Shown piece by piece: positions 53,113 to 61,024 of a stretch of 64,000 nucleotides of DNA. Position numbers and translations under genes: made by a program. The stretch is from Sutcliffiella horikoshii DSM 8719 (lineage in GTDB: Bacteria; Bacillota; Bacilli; Bacillales; Bacillaceae_I), in assembly GCA_001648575.1 (NCBI GenBank), contig LQXN01000063.1, positions 248,001 through 312,000 of the forward strand. Direction: 5' to 3'. Position 1 is the stretch's first letter, and every line of letters begins with the position of its first letter. The notes under the pieces are model-generated. The model did no database searches and was not told the DNA's origin. It saw only the letters and a list, made by a program, of their open reading frames with translations.

Positions 53113-53721
53113 ATGTTACATAAAATAAAAAATCCGATACATTTTTTCTTCTTGTTTGTGGTTATTCTTGTTCTTATTTGGTCCTTAATTAAACCTGAAG
53201 AAGGTTATATGGTTTTGTTGGTGGAGGTTTTACCTTCAGTATTAGTCTTAATATTTTTTATATCGACATACAATCGGTTTCGTCTTACCACTGTTTCCTA
53301 TTTCATCATTACCCTTCTAGTCATTTTAACGTTTATCGGAGGGCATTTTTCTTATTCCAAAGTCCCTCTCTTTTCATGGATTAAAGATTATTTTGATTTA
53401 CAAAGAAACCACTATGATCGGTTCGGTCATTTTCTCAAGGGGTCAATTGTGTTAGTTATAATAGAGATATTATTAAGAAAAACAGCTTTATCGAAAAGTA
53501 AAACCACAAATTTCATTGCTTTATGTATAACATTAGCAATCGGGGCTCTCTACGAAATAATTGAGTGGGCAAGTGCAAAAATAGGGAATGAAGGAAAAGT
53601 CACAAAAGATTTTTTAGGTATGCAAGGAGATATATGGGACGCCCAGTGGGATATGGCACTTTTATTAGGAGGTTCCATTCTTTCGCTGTTTTTCACAAAG
53701 ATTCTTTATAAAGAATTATAA
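53113..53721 (+). CDS. DUF2238 (YjdF) family membrane protein
   Basis: 202 aa, about six TM segments. Family motifs RNHYDRFGHFLKG, GALYEIIEWASAKIG and FLGMQGDIWDAQWDM are all present. Function unknown. ATG follows TTGGAGTG. Confidence 0.9.
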   Translation: MLHKIKNPIHFFFLFVVILVLIWSLIKPEEGYMVLLVEVLPSVLVLIFFISTYNRFRLTTVSYFIITLLVILTFIGGHFSYSKVPLFSWIKDYFDLQRNHYDRFGHFLKGSIVLVIIEILLRKTALSKSKTTNFIALCITLAIGALYEIIEWASAKIGNEGKVTKDFLGMQGDIWDAQWDMALLLGGSILSLFFTKILYKEL

Positions 53722-53997
53722 AAATTTCTAATGGGATTTAACGACCAACTAATTTAAAGTCACTATTTCGATAAAATTCAGGTCGTCACTTTGACTTGAT
53801 TTCCAGTGGATTAGCTTGTTAGCATATGGCATAATTACTCCCTTATGGGATTTTCCGCCTTCATGAACTTTTCCGCTTCACTCAGCGGAAAGCCTTTGTA
53901 AATATGAAGATCACTAAATCTCCCTCTCGAGAAATCACCTCAGTATAAAAATTAATCCCCTATGTACAAATGAAATACTGCTTACCTCCATTGCTTT

Positions 53998-54426
53998 TCA
54001 TAATAAATCAGTTTCCCATAACCCAAGCTGGCCTTTTGCTGGTATGCGTTCATTCAAGATTTTCATGTCTTGAACCACCCAGGCATATCCTCCCACATTA
54101 AAGTCACCCAAAAAATAATCATTTCCTGATACGATTTGTCCATCTTCCAGGACTGCTGATGTCTGATTTTCCTCAGTTATCTTCAGACAATTTTCAAGCC
54201 GGCAGACAGCAATGATCATACCCGTTGGAAGGGTCTCTTCTGTATATCCATGCTTACTAAGCAGCGAACGGATAGCCACATGCTTGCAGACAGCCTTATC
54301 TATTTTTTTACTTGTATGAATGGCCAACGGTCCTCGATAATTTGTTTTCCATGACCTTGTTTCAAATTCATTCTCTCGAAGTACAAAAAGACTTGCCCAA
54401 GGCTGAATCATAGATAATACCTTCAT
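53998..54426 (-). CDS. ASCH domain protein
   Basis: 142 aa. The start KVLSMIQPWASLFVLRENEFETRSW, then YRGPLAIHTSKKID, GMIIAVCRLENC and NVGGYAWVVQDMKIL follow the ASCH pattern (beta-barrel related to PUA, proposed RNA binding; some members are amidohydrolases). The reading frame extends 60 codons further upstream, but the domain starts exactly at ATG 54426, so the extension is not used. Confidence 0.85.
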   Translation of the reverse strand: MKVLSMIQPWASLFVLRENEFETRSWKTNYRGPLAIHTSKKIDKAVCKHVAIRSLLSKHGYTEETLPTGMIIAVCRLENCLKITEENQTSAVLEDGQIVSGNDYFLGDFNVGGYAWVVQDMKILNERIPAKGQLGLWETDLL

Positions 54427-54625
54427 TCTAGCGGCCACCAATCTATAAAGTTTCGTTTGTCTTATCGTGTCCGTAGAGAAGAATATTATTTGCAAAACTG
54501 TTTGATATTGAATTCGGAAACCAAGTTCAATGAATAGGTTGGAGGGACAGGCAGCTACCCATCTGTGCTTTAAAGAACGAACGGGTCGTTTCACCTGTCC
54601 CCTCAACCATTATTCCATTTGTTTC

Positions 54626-55285
54626 CTATTCCCTTTCCCAAATCAACGTCATTGATTCGAGAAGTTCTTCCCATGTTTGCGCTTTTTCTTTCGTTACTTT
54701 ATCAAGATCAAAATACCCATAGTAAATGGCATCAACAGTATCACTATTCACTAATTGTAATGGTTCAGATCCAATTCTTTTGTCCTCTAGTAAAAAGTTG
54801 CTGGTAGGTGAATGGGCGATTGTTTCATCATAATATACCAGGCTGATTTTTTTTTGTTCTCCATCTATTTCAACTTCTATAGGATGTGTCATATATGTTC
54901 CCGCATGGCTTTCTCCAAAATAATTTAAAACAAGCATACCGTCTGCCGTTTCTTCCATTTGAAATAAATCTGTTGTATAGGGAATTGGCTTTGCGTAATA
55001 AAAAATAAATGAAAATACTGCAAACCCTAATAAGATGGTGGTTAAAACAGACCCCAATATAAGTACCCATTTTTTGCGATTCCATCGTTTATTAAGCTTG
55101 CTGAACAAAGTTGCTTTATTTTCAATTGGTACATAAAGTGTTTCCTTCATTTGTTCATATTCATTTCTACAAATTTCACATGTTAATAAATGTTCCTTAA
55201 CTAATGATTTAGTATCATCACTTACTACCCCATCTATATAAAGTGGTAATAGATCTTGAATTACCGAACATTTAATTTCCTTCAT
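54626..55285 (-). CDS. anti-sigma factor with zinc finger (zf-HC2 type)
   Basis: 219 aa. The cytosolic N-domain has the ZAS motif (C in IKCSVIQDLLPLY, then EHLLTCEIC), one TM helix at about 73-95 (WVLILGSVLTTILLGFAVFSFIFYY) and an extracytoplasmic domain. It overlaps the sigma gene by 14 bp and should hold the sigma factor at the membrane until a cell-envelope signal releases it. The extracytoplasmic domain (YYDETIAHSPTSNFLLEDKRIG) is not recognised. Confidence 0.88.
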   Translation of the reverse strand: MKEIKCSVIQDLLPLYIDGVVSDDTKSLVKEHLLTCEICRNEYEQMKETLYVPIENKATLFSKLNKRWNRKKWVLILGSVLTTILLGFAVFSFIFYYAKPIPYTTDLFQMEETADGMLVLNYFGESHAGTYMTHPIEVEIDGEQKKISLVYYDETIAHSPTSNFLLEDKRIGSEPLQLVNSDTVDAIYYGYFDLDKVTKEKAQTWEELLESMTLIWERE

Positions 55286-55763
55286 CTTTTTTCGCCTCCA
55301 TATAAGCCATTATTTTCTTTTTCGCACGATAATACGTCACCCTAGCCCAACTATCACTTTTTCCGAATAGATGCCCAATTGTCTCAAAAGAAAGCTCACC
55401 GAATGTTCGAAGGGAGAAAACTTCTTTATATGGCTCTTCCATTGCGTGTAAAAATTGATGTATCTCAAGTGCACGGTCCTCATTCATCAAATAATCTACA
55501 AGTTGGACATCTTTTTGCACATGATTTTCTTCCATACTTATCTCGCGTTGCTGCATTTGGTATTTTGTAAAATATGTATTCTTAGCAATAGTGAAAAGCC
55601 ATGCCCTTACATCTTTTTTGCCATCAAACTGATGAAATGATTTTAGTGCCTTAAAAAATGCTTCTTGTGTAATTTCTTCTGCAATATCCTTATCAGATAC
55701 TAGCGATTTTGTATAAAAGTAAACATCCTTAAAATAAGCTTTATAAATTTCCTCAAAGTTCAC
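55272..55763 (-). CDS. ECF-type RNA polymerase sigma factor
   Basis: 163 aa. Region 2: FEEIYKAYFKDVYFYTKSLVSDKDIAEEITQEAFFKALKS with DVRAWLFTIAKNTYFTKYQ. Region 4: EEPYKEVFSLRTFGELSFETIGHLFGKSDSWARVTYYRAKKKI. Small ECF factor paired with the anti-sigma gene. GTG start follows GGAGGGGAG. Regulon not known; no clear autoregulated promoter could be assigned. Confidence 0.93.
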   Translation of the reverse strand: MNFEEIYKAYFKDVYFYTKSLVSDKDIAEEITQEAFFKALKSFHQFDGKKDVRAWLFTIAKNTYFTKYQMQQREISMEENHVQKDVQLVDYLMNEDRALEIHQFLHAMEEPYKEVFSLRTFGELSFETIGHLFGKSDSWARVTYYRAKKKIMAYMEAKKDEGN

Positions 55764-55913
55764 TAACTCCCCTCCTTCACTTAAATAACTAACGAAATAA
55801 TAAAACGTTACAAGTTTTTCAAAAAAAAATAGACATATTCATTTTACCTGAATATGCCTACGTAATAACTGCAGATTTATTTTGTATTTAACGTTGTGGT
55901 ATAGTACGTGGTT

Positions 55914-56393
55914 TTACTTGTGGTACGGTTCTCCCCGATTTATCCGAAACCCCCGATAAACCTGCTCCAACAATATCAACTTCATCAACTGATGGGGGAA
56001 TGTCATTTTCGAAAACGATAACGTATCATTCGCTCTCTTCATCACCGCATCGCTCAATCCAAGGGATCCACCGATCACAAACGCCACCTTGCTCTTCCCG
56101 TAAGTAGCGAGCTTGTCCATTTCTTTCGCCAGCTCCTCAGAAGAACGCTGCTTCCCTTCAATCGCCAAGGCAATCACATGGGTATCATCGGAAATTTTCC
56201 CTAGGATCCGTTCTCCTTCTTTGTTTTTCACTTGTTCCATTTCAGCAAGGCTTAATTGCTCTGGTGCTTTTTCATCTGGAAGCTCAATGATATCTATTTT
56301 TGCGTAGGCGCTCAATCGCTTTAAATACTCATTTATTCCTTGCTTCAGATACTTTTCTTTTAATTTTCCTATTGTGATTATTGAGATATTCAC
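55914..56393 (-). CDS. rlmH: 23S rRNA (pseudouridine1915-N3)-methyltransferase
   Basis: 159 aa, exact family length. [97 protein letters not shown]-fold knot. The gene is yydA in B. subtilis. GTG start 9 nt after AAGGTGG. Confidence 0.97.
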   Translation of the reverse strand: MNISIITIGKLKEKYLKQGINEYLKRLSAYAKIDIIELPDEKAPEQLSLAEMEQVKNKEGERILGKISDDTHVIALAIEGKQRSSEELAKEMDKLATYGKSKVAFVIGGSLGLSDAVMKRANDTLSFSKMTFPHQLMKLILLEQVYRGFRINRGEPYHK

Positions 56394-56417
56394 ATGTCAT
56401 ACCACCTTGCAAACAGT

Positions 56418-56460
56418 TTATCCACAGAAGTTATCCACATATCAACAATTTCTATCCACA
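56418..56460 (+). promoter_or_regulatory. DnaA boxes upstream of rlmH
   Basis: TTATCCACA at 56418-56426 and 56431-56439 (both perfect), and CTATCCACA at 56452-56460 (one mismatch). They lie between rlmH and yyzF. Confidence 0.9.
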
Positions 56461-56475
56461 TTTAGTGGGCGAATA

Positions 56476-56631
56476 TTAGTTCCCCACAATATATATAGCA
56501 GCTTCTTTACAAAATTCACAGGCTGTTGATAACTTTTCTTCTTCCGTTAACATCTCTAGAATTGGTGCTTCCTCGTGCTCATCTATGTACATTTCCATTG
56601 CTAATTCAATATGCTCTAAACAGCATTTCAA
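56476..56631 (-). CDS. CxxH/CxxC protein (YyzF-like)
   Basis: 51 aa. Metal-binding-type motifs CCLEHIELAMEMYIDEHEEAP and ACEFCKEAAIYIV match the small CxxH/CxxC family next to rlmH in Bacilli. TTG 56631 (TTGAAATGCTGT) is proposed as start: AAAGGA lies 11 nt upstream and the product has the usual size. The frame remains open to an ATG at 56724, but that ATG lies in the loop of the htrC terminator. Function unknown. Confidence 0.75.
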   Translation of the reverse strand: MKCCLEHIELAMEMYIDEHEEAPILEMLTEEEKLSTACEFCKEAAIYIVGN

Positions 56632-56632
56632 T

Positions 56633-56689
56633 TTATCCACAATCCTTTCCAATCCTTCTTTAACTTCACTAGAATACCATTTATCCACA
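56633..56689 (+). promoter_or_regulatory. DnaA boxes upstream of yyzF
   Basis: Perfect TTATCCACA at 56633-56641 and 56681-56689. With the boxes before rlmH this makes four perfect and one near-perfect site within about 270 bp. The first overlaps the region directly before the proposed yyzF start. Confidence 0.9.
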
Positions 56690-56701
56690 TGTGTGGAAAC
56701 A

Positions 56702-56736
56702 AAAAGGGGAGAGATTTCTTCCATCTCTCCCCTTTT
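56702..56736 (-). terminator. intrinsic terminator after htrC
   Basis: AAAAGGGGAGAGAT (56702-56715) pairs with ATCTCTCCCCTTTT (56723-56736); T5 on the minus strand. Confidence 0.92.
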
Positions 56737-56740
56737 CTTA

Positions 56741-57994
56741 TTATTCGCCGGTCGTATCTTCCGTTAAATTCACGGTCGTTGAGTTCTGATCCTTGCCTCG
56801 ATAAAAAGTAACCGTCATATCATCGCCGACCTGTTTTTCATTGTAAAGATGCTTGCGCAATTCAATGACATCCCTGATCTGGTCACCATCAAGGTCCACG
56901 ATTACATCGTACTCTTGCAATCCAGCTTTTGCTGCCGGTGAACCAGGTGCCACTCCTGTGATGTATACTCCCGCCCTCACGTCTTTCGGAAGCTTCAATG
57001 TCTGTTGCCAGTGATAGCTGGATACATCAGACAAGGAGCCAATGCTGACACCGAAGTATGGACGTTTTACCTGGCCGTATTGTTCCAGATCATGGATGAT
57101 CGGAATCGCTGAATTGACCGGAATGGCCAAACCGATTCCTTCCACTGCGGACTGGGCAATTTTCATCGAGTTGATGCCGATGACTTTTCCCTGGATATTG
57201 ATCAATGCCCCTCCGCTGTTACCAGGATTGATGGCCGCGTCTGTCTGCATGACATCTGCATGCCAGTCAGGTGTGCCATCCCTGTTCACATCAACCGGAA
57301 TGCTTCGGTCTGTCCCCGAGATGATTCCTTGTGTCACTGAACCGGAGAATTGCAGGCCGAGGGGGTTTCCGATGGCGATGACGGGCTCGCCTGTGCGGAC
57401 GGTGTCAGAGTTTCCGAAGTCCGCCACCTTTGTCACCATTTCATCTGTCATGGATAATACAGCAAGGTCTGTAAGCGGATCTTCACCAAGCACTTCTGCC
57501 GGCACCCTTGTTCCGTCAATCAGGCTGAGTTCCACCTGGGTTGCCCCCTCGATTACATGATAGTTCGTCACCACATATGCTTTGCCGTTTTCTTTTTTAT
57601 AGATGACGCCAGAGCCTGTGCCCGCTTCGCCTTCTTCATCTGTTTCTGCTTCCGTATCGTTCCAGAAGGAGGCGTTTTGCAGGTTGATGACCCCCACCAC
57701 TGCTTCTGCGACATTATCGACCGCTTCGGTGACGCCTGATGTGACATTAACCGAGACGTTGCGGATTTCCGCTGCGGTCCCGCCTGATTCAGGCTGGTTT
57801 GGCAGCTGCTCGCGCTGCTCCACTGCTGGCCTTTCACTGCGATCTGGCATAACTCTTCCTGTCAGTCCCGGAAAGGCTACAACCAGCAATAGAACACCAA
57901 GTGATAATGCAACGATTCCAGGGAGAAAATACTTTCCTCTGTTTCCTTTTTGTTTAGAGTGTTCGGATGGATCTTGTTTGTCGTAATATCCCAT
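56741..57994 (-). CDS. htrC: HtrA-like serine protease HtrC/YyxA
   Basis: 417 aa. Membrane-anchored quality-control protease. Charged cytosolic N-terminus, TM at about 21-43, trypsin-like domain with His in VVTNYHVIEGA, Asp in DPLTDLAVLSM, Ser in NPGNSGGALIN; PDZ domain from about 320 (PYFGVSIGSLSDVSSYHW ... GLQEYDVIVDLDGDQIRD). ATG 57994 follows AAGGAAGG; earlier in-frame codons lack a site. Last gene of the wal operon here. Confidence 0.95.
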   Translation of the reverse strand: MGYYDKQDPSEHSKQKGNRGKYFLPGIVALSLGVLLLVVAFPGLTGRVMPDRSERPAVEQREQLPNQPESGGTAAEIRNVSVNVTSGVTEAVDNVAEAVVGVINLQNASFWNDTEAETDEEGEAGTGSGVIYKKENGKAYVVTNYHVIEGATQVELSLIDGTRVPAEVLGEDPLTDLAVLSMTDEMVTKVADFGNSDTVRTGEPVIAIGNPLGLQFSGSVTQGIISGTDRSIPVDVNRDGTPDWHADVMQTDAAINPGNSGGALINIQGKVIGINSMKIAQSAVEGIGLAIPVNSAIPIIHDLEQYGQVKRPYFGVSIGSLSDVSSYHWQQTLKLPKDVRAGVYITGVAPGSPAAKAGLQEYDVIVDLDGDQIRDVIELRKHLYNEKQVGDDMTVTFYRGKDQNSTTVNLTEDTTGE

Positions 57995-58086
57995 GTTGTC
58001 CTTCCTTTCTTTCACATCGCAACCAACAATTTGTCGCCGCTTCGTGTAAAAAAGGGCAAAAAGAAGGCGCTTTAAGCCTAAGATTT

Positions 58087-58881
58087 TTACACGAAAGCCA
58101 GCTGAGTTGGTTTGTTAGGGTCTGTATCATACAATTCCACCTGTTCGCCCACAATGATTCCTCGTGTGGCAAGTGTTTGCTCGACAGACATCCTCGCTAG
58201 ATCTTTCATGTTATTATCTTTACTTAAATGCGCCAAATAAATACGCTTCGTTTTGTCTCCCATGACATCTGCCATGGCAAGGGCCGCATCCTCATTGGAT
58301 ACGTGGCCGACATCGCTAAGGATGCGGCGTTTGATGCTCCATGGATAGTGTCCCATCTGCAACATCTGCACGTCATGATTGCTTTCAAAGACATAGGCGT
58401 CTGCATCGGTAATGATGCCTTTCATCCTGTCGCTGACATACCCTGTGTCGGTGATGACTACGACTTTCTTGTCCCCATCATGGAAGGAATAGAACATCGG
58501 CTCGGCTGCGTCGTGGGACACACCGAACGACTGGACATCAAGTCCCCCGAATGTTTTCACCTGTTCTATTTCAAAGGTGAATTTTTGCTCGGTCGGGATG
58601 AGGCCAACCAGGCCGTCCATGGCTTTCCATGTCTTTTCGTTGGCATAGATCGGGAGCTTGTACTTTCTCGCAAGTACGCCAAGCCCCTTAATGTGATCGC
58701 TATGCTCATGTGTTACCAAAATTCCGGATAGGTCTTCTATTTTTTTGCCTATCCCGTTAAATAGTTCTTGCATTTTTTTGCCGCTCAAACCAGCATCGAT
58801 TAGTAAAGAATGCTCCTCTGTTGCGACATAAATAGCATTTCCTGTGCTGCCGCTTGCAAGCACACTAAAATGCAGGCTCAT
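58087..58881 (-). CDS. walJ: MBL-fold protein WalJ (YycJ)
   Basis: 264 aa. Metallo-beta-lactamase fold: [25 protein letters not shown], metal motif [44 protein letters not shown]. Linked to coordination of cell-wall metabolism and replication in B. subtilis; proposed exonuclease-type activity. It lies 6 bp after walI. Confidence 0.97.
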   Translation of the reverse strand: MSLHFSVLASGSTGNAIYVATEEHSLLIDAGLSGKKMQELFNGIGKKIEDLSGILVTHEHSDHIKGLGVLARKYKLPIYANEKTWKAMDGLVGLIPTEQKFTFEIEQVKTFGGLDVQSFGVSHDAAEPMFYSFHDGDKKVVVITDTGYVSDRMKGIITDADAYVFESNHDVQMLQMGHYPWSIKRRILSDVGHVSNEDAALAMADVMGDKTKRIYLAHLSKDNNMKDLARMSVEQTLATRGIIVGEQVELYDTDPNKPTQLAFV

Positions 58882-58887
58882 GTCACT

Positions 58888-59682
58888 TCACTCCAATGTT
58901 CGATTGTCTTTTTTAATGATGGACCCTTCAAAAGCGTTCACGAAGTAGTCCTGATCTTCATCGATCACGATATGCCAGGTCGGTATCAATACATGCGAGT
59001 TCGTATTATCCAGCAATGTGTAATACCCCAGCTCCATATGGCCAACATGACTTCTCGGTCTAAGATCGCCGCTGTTGTACAGGTTCTCCAGTGCATTGAA
59101 AACCGAGATGACATCCTGTTCCACATCCATTTCCTGAAGATCGGTGATATACGTTTGCACATAGGAGATGATTTGATTCAGCTCATTTAACTGAACCATT
59201 ACCATCCCGCTTGAGTTGCTGTATATATGCTTTCCGTCATACTGCTGGAAAAAATACAAGGTATTGGTGACCTGATTATATCCCCAGAACTTATACTGGT
59301 CAGCAAAAAGGATCTGATCTTGGAAAACGGTATTCAATCTTGAGGTCATGCTGGTTTCCGGAAGGGCAATCGGTTCTTTCCACACCGCATTGATTGTCGT
59401 TTCGTCAACACGTCTCACTTCCTGCCCCTTATCCTCCATCAACTTCTCTAAGTCATCATCTGTGAACACATAGCTGCTTCCGCTTATATAGCTTTCTTTT
59501 GGAGGTGCTTTTGGTAGGTCTGCATAGGTGATTTCATCCACTTCAAACTTTTCCTCTGTGGAGGCTTCCGCAAGCAGTTCCAATTGGCTTTGTTCTCTCT
59601 TCTCAAGTATTTGTACACCAAGATAGATATTCAGGACAAGGAACGTCAGGATGAAGATTGTTTTTGTTTTTCTCCAATCCAT
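58888..59682 (-). CDS. walI: WalRK regulator WalI (YycI)
   Basis: 264 aa. N-terminal TM (KTKTIFILTFLVLNIYLGVQIL), then an extracytoplasmic YycI domain (DYFVNAFEGSIIKKDNRTLE at the end). With WalH it inhibits the sensor kinase WalK through its TM helix. ATG 59682 follows GGAGGAATGTAGG. Adjacent to walH (1 bp gap). Confidence 0.95.
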   Translation of the reverse strand: MDWRKTKTIFILTFLVLNIYLGVQILEKREQSQLELLAEASTEEKFEVDEITYADLPKAPPKESYISGSSYVFTDDDLEKLMEDKGQEVRRVDETTINAVWKEPIALPETSMTSRLNTVFQDQILFADQYKFWGYNQVTNTLYFFQQYDGKHIYSNSSGMVMVQLNELNQIISYVQTYITDLQEMDVEQDVISVFNALENLYNSGDLRPRSHVGHMELGYYTLLDNTNSHVLIPTWHIVIDEDQDYFVNAFEGSIIKKDNRTLE

Positions 59683-59683
59683 C

Positions 59684-61024
59684 CTACATTCCTCCTTCCA
59701 AATCATCATTTTCTGCAAAGGTCATTTTGGTCCAAGTGGTATTGCCTTCTTGATAGACCCAAATCGGGTCAATCGTGATAATTCCTGCATGCCCCTGTTC
59801 CCTCTTTAATTCGTAAGCAATCTTAATATCTGTCACTGCACTCAGGTCCACATTCATTTTCTCTAGCTGCCTGGTTACTTCTTTTCCAGATGGAAGCTGC
59901 TTTTGCGTGGGGCCGGGCACGATGATGCCGAACTCGAAAGTAGGACGGACATACTCACGCAATTCGTTAGTCCTCCAAGATTGGGCAATTTCCGTTATGG
60001 CATTGCCGTTAAAGTTAAAGACTGGATGGTCTCCCACAAACATACGAAAAGAAACGGTGTCCTCCAAGGTACTTCTGTTCCACTTCTCCAGTTTGAAATT
60101 CTCTACTGGCCCTGTCCATCCGCTATGATTATTCACAAACTCTATTCCTTGCTCTATAACATTGAAGTCCAAAGTATTTCCTTGTCCGGTGTTCCCGGGG
60201 TTTACATATTGAAGTTTGTAGTCGTGATTGGTCACCCTCATCAGCCTGGAATCATCCCGATACACTTCTGCATCGAGCGTCATATCTTTTGTAACAATAC
60301 TCGGATCGCTAAAAAGTGCATCCTTGAAGTCTTCTGGATTCAACTGGTCGGTGAAATATTTATAGGTGCGAATCTGCTCCTCTTTCCTATCTAGGGCAGG
60401 GAAGAACACATATCTGTCATTCTCAGCTTTTAAAGAAAGGTAACGCGGATTAGTTCTGGCTGTTTGGTAAAAACTACGCTCCAGTTGATTGAATGAAAGG
60501 TTGCTTACCCTTGCCGAATAAACTTCCTTCTCTTCATAATTGACCAAAAAGATGGTTTGCTCACTACCCTCAGATATGACGTTAAAATCAATCAGTATCC
60601 TGTTGATAAAAATATTATCAGGGATTTCATTATCCAAGCTTGTCAGATACCGGAACGTCTGTAATGGAATATCATCAGGGAAAACCACTTCCATTTTTCT
60701 ATTGCCATGCATGAAAGAAGTAAATTCGCCGTTTTCGATATCATCGACCCGTTCAATGTCAAAAAGGCTCCAGTTTTTGAACTCATTCAGGAAACGGTCC
60801 GTATCCACATTTCCATGATGTTCATCCTCAAAGTGAAAAAGCATATGGCTCGGTTTAACTATTTGGTTGATTTCCCTTTTTTCCCGGATTTCCACATCAC
60901 TGATTACCCGATCACTGTTGATGTATTCATAATCAGGCTGATATGTCCACAGATTCCATGTAAGAACGAGGCTCAATAGCACTAGAAAGGTTAAAATTAA
61001 TGATTTGATAGTTTCATAACTCAT
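59684..61024 (-). CDS. walH: WalRK regulator WalH (YycH)
   Basis: 446 aa. TM near the N-terminus (SLILTFLVLLSLVLTWNLW), then a large extracytoplasmic YycH domain. Overlaps walK by 4 bp (ATGA). Acts with WalI on WalK. Confidence 0.95.
   Translation of the reverse strand: MSYETIKSLILTFLVLLSLVLTWNLWTYQPDYEYINSDRVISDVEIREKREINQIVKPSHMLFHFEDEHHGNVDTDRFLNEFKNWSLFDIERVDDIENGEFTSFMHGNRKMEVVFPDDIPLQTFRYLTSLDNEIPDNIFINRILIDFNVISEGSEQTIFLVNYEEKEVYSARVSNLSFNQLERSFYQTARTNPRYLSLKAENDRYVFFPALDRKEEQIRTYKYFTDQLNPEDFKDALFSDPSIVTKDMTLDAEVYRDDSRLMRVTNHDYKLQYVNPGNTGQGNTLDFNVIEQGIEFVNNHSGWTGPVENFKLEKWNRSTLEDTVSFRMFVGDHPVFNFNGNAITEIAQSWRTNELREYVRPTFEFGIIVPGPTQKQLPSGKEVTRQLEKMNVDLSAVTDIKIAYELKREQGHAGIITIDPIWVYQEGNTTWTKMTFAENDDLEGGM

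Noticed and set aside
53851-53890. Third phased array (TTTTCCGC at 53851 and 53869, inverted GCGGAAAG after)
   Set aside because: Only two units with an 18-bp step and a different core; looks like a small palindrome rather than the TATC array.
55764-55860. Autoregulated ECF promoter (TGAAAA / TGTAAC ... CGTT) before the sigma gene
   Set aside because: Candidate -35 and -10 elements are 12 or more than 19 bp apart, not the usual 16-17; not convincing.
56476-56724. 82-aa version of the CxxH/CxxC protein starting at ATG 56724
   Set aside because: Its first codons are the htrC terminator hairpin and the ribosome site is too close; TTG 56631 fits the family size.
57042-57560. 172-aa open frame on + opposite htrC
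   Set aside because: It is antisense to a clear protease gene, has no ribosome site, and its composition mirrors the htrC codons.
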